64,000 nucleotides of DNA from Prunella strophiata (Eukaryota; Chordata; Aves; Passeriformes; Prunellidae): the NCBI GenBank assembly GCA_036583965.1, contig JAZBQD010000034.1, positions 1,488,001 to 1,552,000 of the forward strand, given 5' to 3'. Of this stretch, positions 20,017 to 46,743 are shown piece after piece. A program made the translations under genes and the position numbers. The notes beneath the pieces are model-generated. The model was not told the origin of the DNA. It searched no databases and saw only the letters and a program-made list of their open reading frames with translations. The stretch's first letter is position 1, and each line of letters starts with the position of its first letter.

Positions 20017-22358
20017 TAAAAATAAATAAATATATACACACACAAACCCATGTGCAAGACTGGTGCACCCAGGAAAACCCTATCCTCTGTCAGACCCCAC
20101 AAAGAACCAAAAGTACCCTTCTGGAGTGAGGACAGTAGCATTTCCACATCGGGCTCGGAGAGGATTACCTTTCCCTGAGCAGCACCGAACAAACACACCC
20201 TGTCCTGTTTGTCACCGCAGAGGTCCCCAGCCACACACCCTCCCTCACAGCACACACCAGGACCAGCAGCCAGTCCCTGGTTAGGAACAAACACTTATTG
20301 CTTTTGGGGATGTTTTTACCTCCCTCCTGCGTTTCCCAGCTGATTGTGCTTCCCACAGGAGGTCTCCATCAAGTACTCGAGGTCTTTGGATGAAAGGTAC
20401 AATCTGGTTTCAGTGCAAAATGCTGTGCAGGAGTTCAAGCTCCGTGAAGGACATTGAGTCCAGGAAGCCGCTGGATTTGGTCTCCCTACCTGCATCCCTC
20501 TACAGTCACACAGGAATGGCAGGGAAGATCCCAACCCTGGAACAAAGTCCAACCACTTTAAAAGATTTATAATATATTCTACAAGCTATTTAATATATAG
20601 AAAAGCAACATTATTTTCACTTTTGTACACTCACATGCTCAAAAGTGGGAAATACCAGAATTAAGGCTGCCTGCTCTGCCAGCCACCAACCTGGAATCAT
20701 CACCCATTCTTGCCCTTCAGCTCTGGCACTAAGAATGTTCCACACCAACCCCCTCAAAATGCCCACTCCACCGGTGTGTCTCCTGTTCCAGGTGCCGCAA
20801 ATATTCTACTCATAAGGTTTCCTACAAATGGGGCATAAGAATGCAATTTAGAGAGTCACTATTTTTTTCCCTTTTATGACATCCAACCACAGCACTGTTG
20901 CTGTCCCTGGAATGTTCTCCTCCCAGCCTGGATGTTTAGGGCTCGTGTGCAGAAGCACCAGGCCTCAAACCAACCCCTCATCCTCGTGCAGTCCCCAGAA
21001 AAGGGTTTTTTCCAGCTTCCTTTCCTGCCAAACCCCCCAGAGCTGTATGGAGGGGACAGGGACATTGAGGGGACACACTGTGGCATCAACACTCCCAGTT
21101 CCATCCAGTGAGATTCCTACACCACTGCACCAGTGCCCAGCACACAGACAGTTTGAGCTTTAAAGGCAGGCTTAATCCTGGCATTTCCCAAGCAATTGAG
21201 CATTTACTCCTTAGGTTTCAGCCAAGGCCACCTGTGCATCCTGTGTGACTCGAGTTTCAGGCACATAACAACAGCAGAGCCTTGCTCAGGTGTCACTGAC
21301 TCCCACTCCCAGGGTCAGAGGGCAGCAGTGCTGCTCTAAGCCCCCACCCTCGGCAGGAATTCCCTGGAAGAGCAGCTCATTCCATGCAGGGCACACACCA
21401 GACTGCCTCGGGGGGTTCATGGTGCTCAACTAGAGCAACACTGGTCTAACACTGGTCTAACACTGGTCTGCTGCTCACCAGGACAACCCAGCATCAACCT
21501 GCCCTTCAAGGCCTGGCTGTGTGAAGGAGGACCAAGAAAAAACAGGACATTGCCACATGGATTTTTCTTTTTGCAATATCATGTCTACAGTGAAACATTC
21601 ATAGCTGCTCAACAGAGTAAAAATATGCTACATGAGAACTGTACTGGAAAATGCAGGATCCTGGGAGAGCTGGGAGAGTGTGCAGATAAAAACCAGAATG
21701 GGATAGCCAGCTTCAAAATATGCCACTGGAAACAGAGGAGGGAATGACCACAGTTCTGCTTCCCCAGCAGTCTGGCAGACACTGGAATGGGTGCAATTCC
21801 CAGACTCCCATGCTAGTGTCAGGATGGGCACAGCCCTCCTTTGGAGCAGCATGGACATGGGAAAGCTGGGAATGTGCTCAGGGGCTGCCTCAGGCTGGGA
21901 CCATCCCTCCTGCACTGGAACCACCCCAGCTCTGTGGCACAGCCTGGAGGGACAGGGGGAGATGACACCCAGGGGGAGGTGACACCCAGCCCTGAGCACT
22001 GGGATCCTGGGAGCTGCAAATCCATAGGAAACATGGGAAGCAGAGAGGAGCCTGCTCTCCTGGGAAGCACACACAGCCTGGATGGCAGGCAAACCACCCA
22101 CACAGCTGGGGTCTGAGCTCAGAGCGTGTCCTGGGGAATGAATTTACAAAGTGCCACTGGGCCTTGGACCCAAATCTAATGTACAGGATATATTACAGCA
22201 AACAACAGCCCTGCAGCTCGTGCCAGTCCTCTCTGCACTGCCTGCAGGACTCCAATATCCAGACTCTTTACAACAGACTCCTTCCTTTTCACATGGAGGA
22301 AAATAAAAACATAAGTTAAACCAGCAATAAATAAAAGTATGGAACGTGTGCGTCCTGG
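20017..22358 (-). other. DNAJC18: DNAJC18 3' untranslated region
   Basis: This lies directly after the stop codon at 22359 on the minus strand, is A/T-richer than its surroundings and has no convincing ORF. Its end is inferred from the left copy, where a minus-strand AATAAA is seen at the matching place. Here that site (about 20011) has lost one T. Confidence 0.5.
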
Positions 22359-37151
<14,793 letters not shown>

Positions 37152-37312
37152 GTCGGCCCGCGGCCGCTGCCGCCCCTCGCTCACCGCCCGCCGCCCCGCG
37201 CCGCCATCTTGTGCGCGGGGGCTGCTGGGAGCGGGCCCGGCGGCGCCGGCGGGGCGTGACGTCACGGCGAAGGGCGGTGACGTCATGAGGGGTTCTGAGG
37301 GGAGCGGGAGGT

Positions 37313-38110
37313 CAGGGAATGTCATGGAATTGTGGAATTAGGGAATGTCGTGGAATTGTGGAATGGCCCGAGCAGGAAGGGATCCACCAGGATCACCCTG
37401 TCCAGCCCCTGTCCCTGCCCAGCCCCCCAGCAATCCCCCCTGTGCATCCCTGGAGCTCTGTCCAAAGGCTCCTGGAGCTCTGGCAGCCTCGGGGCCGTGC
37501 CCATTCCCTGGGGAGCCTGGGCAGTGCCAGCACCCTCTGGGGGAAGAACCTTTCCCTGGTGTCCATCCCAAAGCTCCCCCTGCAGCCCTTCCCTCCTTCC
37601 CTGAGCTCTGCCCTCAGCTCCTGTGCTGCAGCTGAACCAGCCCAGTGCCCTCAGCCCTCCTCGGGTGGCCCCTCCAGAGCTTCCCCAGCCCCGGCTCCTC
37701 CTCTGGCCCCTCTGCAGCAGCTTCAGAAAGGCCTTGGGGACACTGGTGACAGCAGCTGAACGTGAGCCCAAGGTGGGCAAGAGGAGAATGGCCCCTGGGC
37801 TGTGCCAGCCTCTGGGGTGGCAGCAGGGCCAGGGCAGTGCCCGTCCCCTGTGCTGGCCCTGCTGGGGCACCTCGAGGGCTCTGTCCTGTTCTGGCCCCTC
37901 ACTACAAGACATTTCCTGGTTGTCTCCATCACTGCTAATGCTGTTGGTAATGCTGTTTTCCCTCATCCCACCTGCCAGGGACACCTTCCATCACCCCAGG
38001 CTGCTCCAAGGCCCAGTGTCCCAGCCTGGCCTTGGGCACTGCCAGGGATCCCAGGGGCAGCCACAGCTGCTCTGGGCACCCTGTGCCAGGGCCTGCCCAC
38101 CCTCATTTGA
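37313..38110 (-). mobile_element. Two CR1 LINE fragments
   Basis: 37313-37700 has the reversed blocks CATCCCTGGAGCTCTGTCC and CTCTGGGGGAAGAACCTTTC. 37975-38110 has CAGGGACACCTTCCATCACC and CCCTGTGCCAGGGCCTGCCC. Both read as minus-strand CR1. Confidence 0.8.
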
Positions 38111-38610
38111 AGGCCCTCAAGAGCCTCTGGGAAGAAGGAAGTCAAAGGAAGGAAAACTAAAGCAGTGGTGAGATTCTGTGGAATCTTAGAGGTCTGGGGA
38201 GATTTGTTAAAGCTTTACCTTCACTAAAAATCTACTTGTTGTGCTCAATGTGTGGAGTCACAGGTCTCTAGGAACTGGAGCTGTCTAGGTCCATCTAATT
38301 GGGAATTATCTGTGACTCTGTGTTAAGGAAATTCACCAGTCTGGTGGAGCCTGGGTGAGTGACAACATTTTATTTTTCATGAATATTACCAGAAAAGCTT
38401 AATTTATTAAGAAACAACTTGTCAAACTACCCAGTGCAGATGTCAGAGGTTAAAAGTCTGTTGGCTCTTACCAGGAGCTTTGAAAATGTTGCATTTTTTT
38501 TTTTCTGAACATTTCCTTGCCAGCTACAAAGCACAGCTACCTCTTGCATTGCACAAGGGGATGCTGCTCTTCCTGGTCCCAGGAAGCTTTGGGGAAGCAG
38601 TGATGGAGAT

Positions 38611-38890
38611 CACACAGAATTCACAGAATCACTGGGTTGGAAGAGACCTTCAAGACCATCGAGTCCAACCCAGCCCCAACACCTCAACTGAACCCTGGCA
38701 CCCAGTGCCACATCCAGGCTTTGTTAAACACATCCAGGGATGGTGACTCCACCACTTCCCTGGGCAGCCATTCCAGAACTTTATCACTTTTTCTGTAAAA
38801 AACTTTTCCCTAATATCCAGCCTGAATTTCCCTTAGAACTCTGCAGGCAAACTTGGGCTGCCACACTCCAGGAGCTGAAGGAGCTCAGCA
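38611..38890 (-). mobile_element. CR1 LINE 3' end
   Basis: The plus strand begins TCACAGAATCACTGGGTTGG and CATCGAGTCCAACCCAGCCC, the reversed CR1 terminus, then TTTTCCCTAATATCCAGCCT. Confidence 0.9.
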
Positions 38891-39376
38891 TTTTGCTTGT
38901 GACCATTCATTTTCCTACTGAGATAAACCCTGATCTATGCAGGGACTTTGTTCCTTACACTTCAGCTGTGCACGTGGGCAGATAACGATCTGCCTTCCTG
39001 AAGTTCCATTGTTATCAATGATAATAATAATAATAAAGTGTTTAAGATGGCAATTTGCATTTCAGCAGCATCTTTAATTCACGGCTCTCCAAATGCTTTA
39101 CAGACAGAGGGTTAACAAGGCCTCACAACAGCCCTGTGAGGTAGGGGAATGTGACCACCTCACTGCTGTGGGGACAATGAGGGCACTGGGGATAAGGGGC
39201 TTGGAGCAGCCGTGCTGGGATTTGACCCAGAACTTGGGCATTTAAGTCCCATCAGGCCTTCAGCTTCGGATCAGGCCTTCCCAAAGCACAGGTCTGGCTC
39301 CATGTGGGGCTATGCTGATTAACGAGCCTGTGACTGCCTGGCACAGACTAGAAAGGCCATTCATCTAAGGCAGAGG

Positions 39377-39382
39377 TTTATT
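39377..39382 (-). promoter_or_regulatory. Possible ECSCR poly(A) signal
   Basis: TTTATT on plus, AATAAA on minus, 300 bp past the ECSCR stop codon. It is the first such hexamer I find downstream. Confidence 0.4.
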
Positions 39383-39681
39383 AGTGGAGTGGATGGTGCC
39401 TTGGTGCTTCTTGCTGCTGGAATTATCTGAGTGTTTGAAGGCATATCAAAAATAGAGTTAGATATCAACCACCTGAGTGTGGCAGGCTGTAACTGGAGAA
39501 AGCCCTTAGGCCCCAGGTGGGGAAGCTATGTAGGACACTACTGTAAATGTACTGATCAGAAAGGACATAATAATTTATAGATAAAGTCCACCCTTGCTCT
39601 TTCCCCGAAGGAAAAATAAAAAGAACCTAGAAAGCCACTGCTGGTTGTCACGTGTCAGCTTCAGGCTCTGGGCTCTTGGCT

Positions 39682-39690
39682 TCATAGCAC
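39682..39690 (-). CDS. ECSCR: ECSCR coding exon 11 (last two codons and stop)
   Basis: After acceptor TTTTGGCAG the exon reads GTG CTA TGA, Val-Leu-stop, which is the exact C-terminus (SEKVL) of mammalian ECSCR. The 3' UTR follows. Confidence 0.85.
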   Translation of the reverse strand: ML

Positions 39691-42600
39691 CTGCCAAAAG
39701 AACAAAACGTGGTTCATCAGTGGCCTGGCTGGGCTGACAAAGGCAGTAGAGCAATGTGTTCTCCCAAACTCAGTCCCAGCTTTAAAACAACTGAAAATGA
39801 TATGAATTCCTCATGTGGGAGGGACCTGAGAGCTCTGATGGGGAATGTGCTTCAACTACCTATGGGGCAGGAATGGATAAGCTGGGCTGGAGGGTGAGAC
39901 CTCGATTTCTCACAGACTTCTCTATTTAATGGCAAACCCCTCCAGCTCTGCAGCTGGCCACAGGTGATGTCACCTGTGTACATGAGGTAAACTTGGCACC
40001 TCGAGTTCAGCCAGCCCAGGTAAACCTGAGATGGGCACTCAAACTTTTAACCAGGCTCACTGAAAGCAGTTTGGACCTTTACAAGTTTGGTGGCAGCTGA
40101 TTTTTGTCATATTTCTGAAGGAATGAAAGAGCAAAGAAATATCTCAAGGCATGCTCTTATCCAGCCAGAGAAATGATCCCCAGCTGATTGCCTAAAAAGC
40201 AAGGCTGAAAAGGGAAACCTTTTCTGACGGGGGGTAGCTCATGCTGTTGTTGGTGTTGATGTTCTTCATGGAGATCAGAGTGATGCTGTTCCCCTTCTGG
40301 CTCGTGTCTGCTGAGCAGCTGCCAAGGAAAGGAGATAATGAATTACTCTGGGAAACAAGAGGGGGAATCACAGAATCACAGAGTCACTGAAGTTGGAAAA
40401 GACCTCCAAGATCATTGAGTCCAACCTTTGAGCAATCACCACCTGGTCAAGCAGACCTGAGCTCTGAGTGCCACGTCCAGGTGTTCCTTGGACACCTCCA
40501 GGGACAAAATTCCTTTGCACAGAGCTGGAGACAAACAGGCAAGGCTGAGGCTGGTGTGGGGGACCAGGTTTAGTTTCTACCACCCACTGAACTGCTTCCT
40601 GATTTAGGCCCATCTATAGGGAGTTACAAGGCTTTGGAAGGTGGAATTCCCCTTTTTTCCTACATGGAGGGCTGGGATGTGCATTCTTTGCCAGTGGAGG
40701 CTGGATGACTTTAGGGGTCAGGGAACCTTAGGCACTGTCCTATTTTCTGGCATGTTCTGCCTCAGTGGCTTCAGATCTCTTGGATCATGATCGTTAAGGG
40801 TATTTAGTGACCACTGATGCTGATGCAAATTTAGCACCTAAATACTCACAGACTTTGCTCCCTGTGACCCTGGTCCCTTTCCAAAGCAGGGTTTAGGAAA
40901 CTATCAGATGAAAAAATAGAAGCAATATGTTTTAGTTCCTTCCAACTCTTGTTTCCTGCTGTTTTCCTACATTCAGCCTCTCCTCTGGAGATGGACCATG
41001 TGGTTCTGATGGACCATTCTCTGCTTGATGCTTCTCTTCCAAAAGTCTCTGAACTGGGGCTCCTTTGTCCTGCTCTCAGTGGGAAACAGTAATGGGCATC
41101 TTGGGAGATATCTGAGCACTGCTCTGAGATCCAGAAACTCGAGTTCAGACTTCAAGGCTCTAGCTAGGTGAGGAAGGACAATCAATCTGCTTTGGAAGGT
41201 GGTGAGTCTTCTCTCAGTGCAGCTTTGAGATGAGCCCCCTAAATATTGATCTTCTATCTATGTGTCTAGCAGAGGATGAGGTGCTATCAAAGCTGATTTT
41301 GCTTTTCTAACTCTCTCAAAGATGCACTTGACAAGCTTCCTTCCACCTGAAATAACCAAAGCAGACTCTTTCCTTGCTAAAATTACCTCTGGGATAAAAC
41401 AGGCACTCTCAATCAGATGTGGGTGGCAGGAGCAACCTTACCTCTCTGATACCATGGAGGTTCCTGGTTTCTGTTTGTCTGGGGGGAGAAAAGCAGGTGG
41501 TGATGTAGAGGTGAGAAGTCATAAAATAAGTCAGCTCTATTCTGAATTACTTCATGCAGAGATATAAATGAAATCTGAATGAGATTGGAGACACTGTGGG
41601 GGAAACTTGGGCATTGATTAGAGAAAATCTTTCAGCTAAGGGGATGTACAGGCAGGACCTGCTGTCCCTGCTGGGCTTTAGGAAGGATTCTGCCTTGCTG
41701 CAGAGCAGCCTTGCCCTCTGCTGGGCACTGCTTTGTGGAAAATGGGATTTCCTAAGGAAAAGCAGTGTCAAACTCCACAATTTTTATTGGAAGAGCTGCC
41801 CATCTCTTGGAATTTGAGCTGCAGGAAATTTGAGACCACATCCTAGATGAGGCTGGGCTGGGGCTCTAGCAAGGAGGTCCCACTGCATTCCTGACTGCTC
41901 AATCCATGTTCCAGTCTGGCTTCCAAACCTCCCCACCACTGTGTGAGCTTTTCAAATGCATCTTTTAGGAATTGTCAGATCCACATGGAAACTGGTGCCT
42001 TGTTGATGAGGGAAGCACAGATTCCCCAGACAAATACCTTCTGAGTCCTTGGAGTGGTTGCACTTGAACCTCAGGCTGACCACGCTGACCAGGATGATGA
42101 CCACCACTATCAGGATAACGACAAAGCTGATGACACCTGGGGATGGAGGAAAGAACTGTCTGAGCAGCAGAGAGACTCTGACATCAAAACTTGGCTAGGA
42201 AATCAATATTTTCATTAATGTGAGCATGGTTTGTAATAGGCAGAGAAGCAAACAGTTGTTAGAACAAATAGCTTTATCCTCCTGTGTTTTAACCTCAAAG
42301 GACTTCTATGAATACTTAATCAATAAATAATTAATTGGTAAGGCAGTGCCAGGAAGGCAGAAGTCAGCTGATTACACTGGGGACTGATAAGAGTCCGTAT
42401 GTTCCTGCTACAGTTGGTAAATCTTATCCCAAAAGTGTGTAAAGCCAGATAAATAAGTAATGTAACAGGGAGAGACAAGCTAGAGCTGTGGGTGATGTTA
42501 TCTGTCCCATAAACCATCTTTAGACACTTTAAATCAAGTGTGGATTTGATACTGACATCAGGCCTCAATAAATCAAACAATTCTTTGCTCAGGAGATTTG

Positions 42601-45600
42601 TCCTGCTAAGAATCCCTCGGACTAAGAAGCCTGGAATCCTGAAATGGTTTGGGCTGGGAGGGACCTTAAAGCTCATCCCATTCCACCCCTTACCATGGCA
42701 GGGACACCTCCCACTGTCCCAGGCTGCTCCAAGCCCCATCCAGCCTGGACTTGGGCACTTCCAGAGATCCAGGGGCAGCCACAGCTTCTCTGGGCACCCT
42801 GTGCCAGGGCCTCATGAAGTTGGGTGTCCAAACCAGCATTTTTTCTCCCCAAACTCCCCTAAACCAGGACAGCTGGTGAAAGAGAACCAACCCCCTCCTG
42901 TCCCCAGGTGGCACAAGACCTTACCAAAAGCTGCCACTGTCAGCGGTGATTTCTCATCTGTCGGGGTGGGCTCGGGCAGTTGGCTGGAGGAGTTGGGTGT
43001 TGGGGTGATGGGTTCTGAGGTGCCTACAGAGGGGAGAAAGGTAGATTTACATAAAAGTCAATCTTCCATGGCTGGGAAGAGGATTCCTAGCAATGCTATA
43101 GGCCCTAACTCTCACTTGCACTCCATTGAAGAGACCAAGTTTGGCCAGGCCCACCAATATTGACAGCAAGGTGAGCAAGACCTTTGTGGAACCATTGCCT
43201 TAGTGGGGCCCCTTTTATGGACAAGCTGAGAGCACCCACAGAGTTTCCTTCTGGGACCCCAGTGGGGAAGGGTCAAAGTCAGCACTGGCACTGTGTTTGA
43301 GGAGGGAATTTGTCCAGCCTTCCTGCTTTTACAACCTTTTGCCATAAAGGCACCTTTCTGCTGTTCCCAGGCTCAAGAGGTTGCCCTGAAGTGCTGTTTC
43401 TGCAGAGCATTACAGGCTTTTCAAGGGCTGGATGGGATGTTCATCGCTCCTCAGTAAATCCTTGGTGTCCATGCTGCCTTGAAGACAGCTGTGTGATGGC
43501 CTTGCTGCTGGCTGTGCAGAGGAATATAAAATATGGAGCAGGAATCACCTCTCTGTGAGGAGGAAGCACCTTGAATTGCTGATGTTGTGGTGTTCTCATT
43601 CCTCATGGGATCCTGACCTGCACAGAGAGACACAGAATGTGAGTCTTGACCTCCAGTGACATCCAAGAACCAAAGGATTTAATGGAGAGGAAAATGGATT
43701 CACAGTAAATATCTGGGGAAATCTGGAATGAATACTCCCACCTCCATATTAAAAGCTTCCCACCAAACATACTTTGTCCTATTTTTCATGTCCAAATGGA
43801 AACCTAGGGAACCAAAATTCAAATACCCTTTTGTGAACTCTTTAGGGTCTGCAGTCCCAGGTAGAGGTTTGGGGCAGAAACAGCAAGGCAAGGCTGGAAG
43901 GCTGAGCTTGGAAGGTTATAGATGTGCTGTAGGTCATAAGCATTGAGACTTTAAAATAAAGTCTGATTAGGGGAAGAAATATTGCAGAATGTGGGTTTGG
44001 CTTGTTCCTGGACTTGAAATGAGTGGATTTGCTATGCTGGGTTATCTAGAAGTGATTAAACCTGTTTGAGTTGGGCTAACTTGTACACCATATGTAGTCT
44101 AGCTGTGGCAGCACAGAGGATTGTCCAAGCAGGGACTCCAGTTCTCAGTGGGATAAACTGGCTTGTGTGAAGCTGCTTGGTTTGTGACAGCTGCTTCCAG
44201 TGCCTGTGCAAGGAAATATGAAGCCAGCCCGTGTGTTTCACTTGTACAGAGAAAGAAAAACATCCTTTGCTGCCTCCAGGCTGTTGTTGAACAGCCAGTG
44301 TGTCTGCATCAACCTTAATGAGCAGCCACAGGCCCTGTCAGGAGACTCAAAGTGATACTTCAGAGCTTCACAAGATCATCTGTAGGTCAAGCAGGATCTT
44401 CTTCCCTGCTTCCCCATGCCCAGGTTCCCAGCAGCAGCACTGGCCAAGGGGATGTGGTGCCTGGAGAGGTGTGCACAGCTCCTGAGACCAGCTGAACCCA
44501 GGTCCCACAGCAAACATCCCTGATTTGGAATGGCATTTTGCCAAAAGCCAGAAGAAAAAGGAGAAAAGGCATTAAATAATAAATCTAGCTGTTTCAGAAG
44601 CCACCAGGAGCAGAACAGTCTGGAGAAGCAAGGTCTGCTGCTGTACAATTTTTTGCCCACTCATCAAATTCTTTGTTTCATTCTGAAATTGTTCTTCTAG
44701 TTTGCTGAGCCTGGCACAGATATCCCAACCCTGGGATATGTTTGGGTCTCACACAATGGGAGACCTGGCTTTTGGAAGCATCAGCATCTTTATTCAAAGA
44801 TGTGTGGAGTTTCTCAGTGGTAAATCAGGGCTGGAATGAACAGCAATCTGCTCTGAGCAAAGGGTTCCTGCCTTAGCTGGGCACAGCCGTGCTGGGTGGG
44901 CATCTGTGTGGGCACAGCTGACCATCTTCCTCACCTTGCTTGTGTTAGAGATCTGAGAGGTACTGGGAGAGGCAGAGCAGTTTCTTGACCATTGCAGATT
45001 TTTGAGGCTGAATTTTTAATGGAGAGTCAGCTCAGCTGTCAGATTTCAGTCTTCCAGTCACTTGGATTCTGCTCTTATTCTGAGAAAACTCTTACTGAAT
45101 TCTCTAATTTGTACTTACAGGTTGGGTTAAGCAAACTGTCAAAAGCAAAATCATATTTATTTTAAAAGATTTTAAAAGGGTTCCTCTCTCTTAAACATAG
45201 ATTAATTGTTCAGCTGCTTATGTTCATCCCAGCAGAGGATGTTAAGAGCATTTGTCTCATGTTTTATCACTGCTTATAAAGACACCAGATGTGATTTTTG
45301 ATGGCTTACCACCCAAAAAAGACTCGTGCTTAGATAACCTGTGCCACTGATTGCCATCAAATTATGTGATCTTATTGTTAGTCTCTAAAAGGACAAAGTA
45401 CCTCGAGGTGGTTGAGAAGGAGCTGCCATGCTTCTGTTTCCACTGGACTTATCATCTAGATAAAGAAAACATAAGAGAGGACAATTAACTTGGGAAGCCA
45501 CTCCAAATTCCACTGTGGAGAGCTGCTGGGTGTCCATGGAGTAAAAATCTTTATTGGCATGCTACTTTCCCTCCAGATGCCCAGTTAGCCAGGTGTGGAG

Positions 45601-46694
45601 TCAGCTCAGAGTGCACCTGACAGGTGAGCTTGGGAGAGGGAGCCTGGGGAGACTGGAGCTGCTCCAACATTTGCTAAAGAATGATCTAGATTTTCTGATA
45701 TGGGCTTGGCCTGGCTGTGTCCATCTGGGGAGCTGGAATGAGCTGCTCTTTCAGCAAAAACTGAGAAATTCAATATTTGCAGAATTGCTGAATAACCAGC
45801 ACAGTGTGGACTAGCCCAATATTCTGATGCCTGCAGTTTGGCTTGGATAAGGAGAGAGGCACGAACAGGTCCTGCCTGAGCAAATATTTGAGTTTTCCAT
45901 CCTTACCTCGCTCAGTGGTTGCTGTCAGGGTTGTTGTAGTGGTGGGGGAGGGTTTGGCTGTAGTGGTTTGACCCACAGAGGTGAGGCTCAGCTTGGTCGG
46001 TGGTGTTGATTTTACTGATGGCTCTGTAGGGAAATTGTGGTGTTACTTCAAAAGGTTCAGCTCAGAAACAGCTTGGAGAGGGCACAGCTATTGCAGAGCC
46101 CTCAAATTTCTTGAGAATCATCTGCTAGGGAAAGCATGGAAATAGCCTTCATCCTGCTCAGAGTCAAGGAGCTCTTGTACTTTGGAATTTCCTTTTGCTC
46201 TTTTCACTGTGAGGAGATGCTGAGCTGGCAGAGCTCAGCAAACACATGGAGAAAGTCAGGGTTTGTCACTGCCTCTCTCCCTGCTGTGAAAAGTGAAGGT
46301 GTTTTTGTCACCAGGCACTCGACCTGCCTGGAGCTGCCTGGCACCACGTGATTATTTCCTTGTGTTCTGAAATGCCAACTCCCACCTTTCATTTCACTGA
46401 GAGTCTCCAAGCACAAATAATTCAGCCCTTGAAGTGGTCTGGAGGCTCCATCCTCTGCCTCAGCCTGCTCCAAACTGCACCTGATCCAGAGCAAGATGTG
46501 AGGGGAAAAGCTTTCAATAATCCCTCTGCAAGGATGAGTGGATCACCAGCTGGGAATTGATAGGAAACTTCCTAGTCTAGACTGCTCTTGGCTTTCCAAT
46601 AAATGAAGAAAATGGTGAAATGGTTTCAAGGTTAGTGTGGTGGGTTTTTTTCCCTTTATCCAAATGTTTAAATGAAATATTAGAATTTAGGATT

Positions 46695-46743
<49 letters not shown>

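Larger units (their letters stand above)
37152..39681. other. Intergenic DNA between DNAJC18 and ECSCR, rich in CR1
   Basis: Holds minus-oriented CR1 pieces at about 37313-37700, 37975-38110 and 38611-38890, a short AATAAT run at 39018, and the ECSCR 3' UTR at its right end. I see no gene of its own. Confidence 0.7.
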
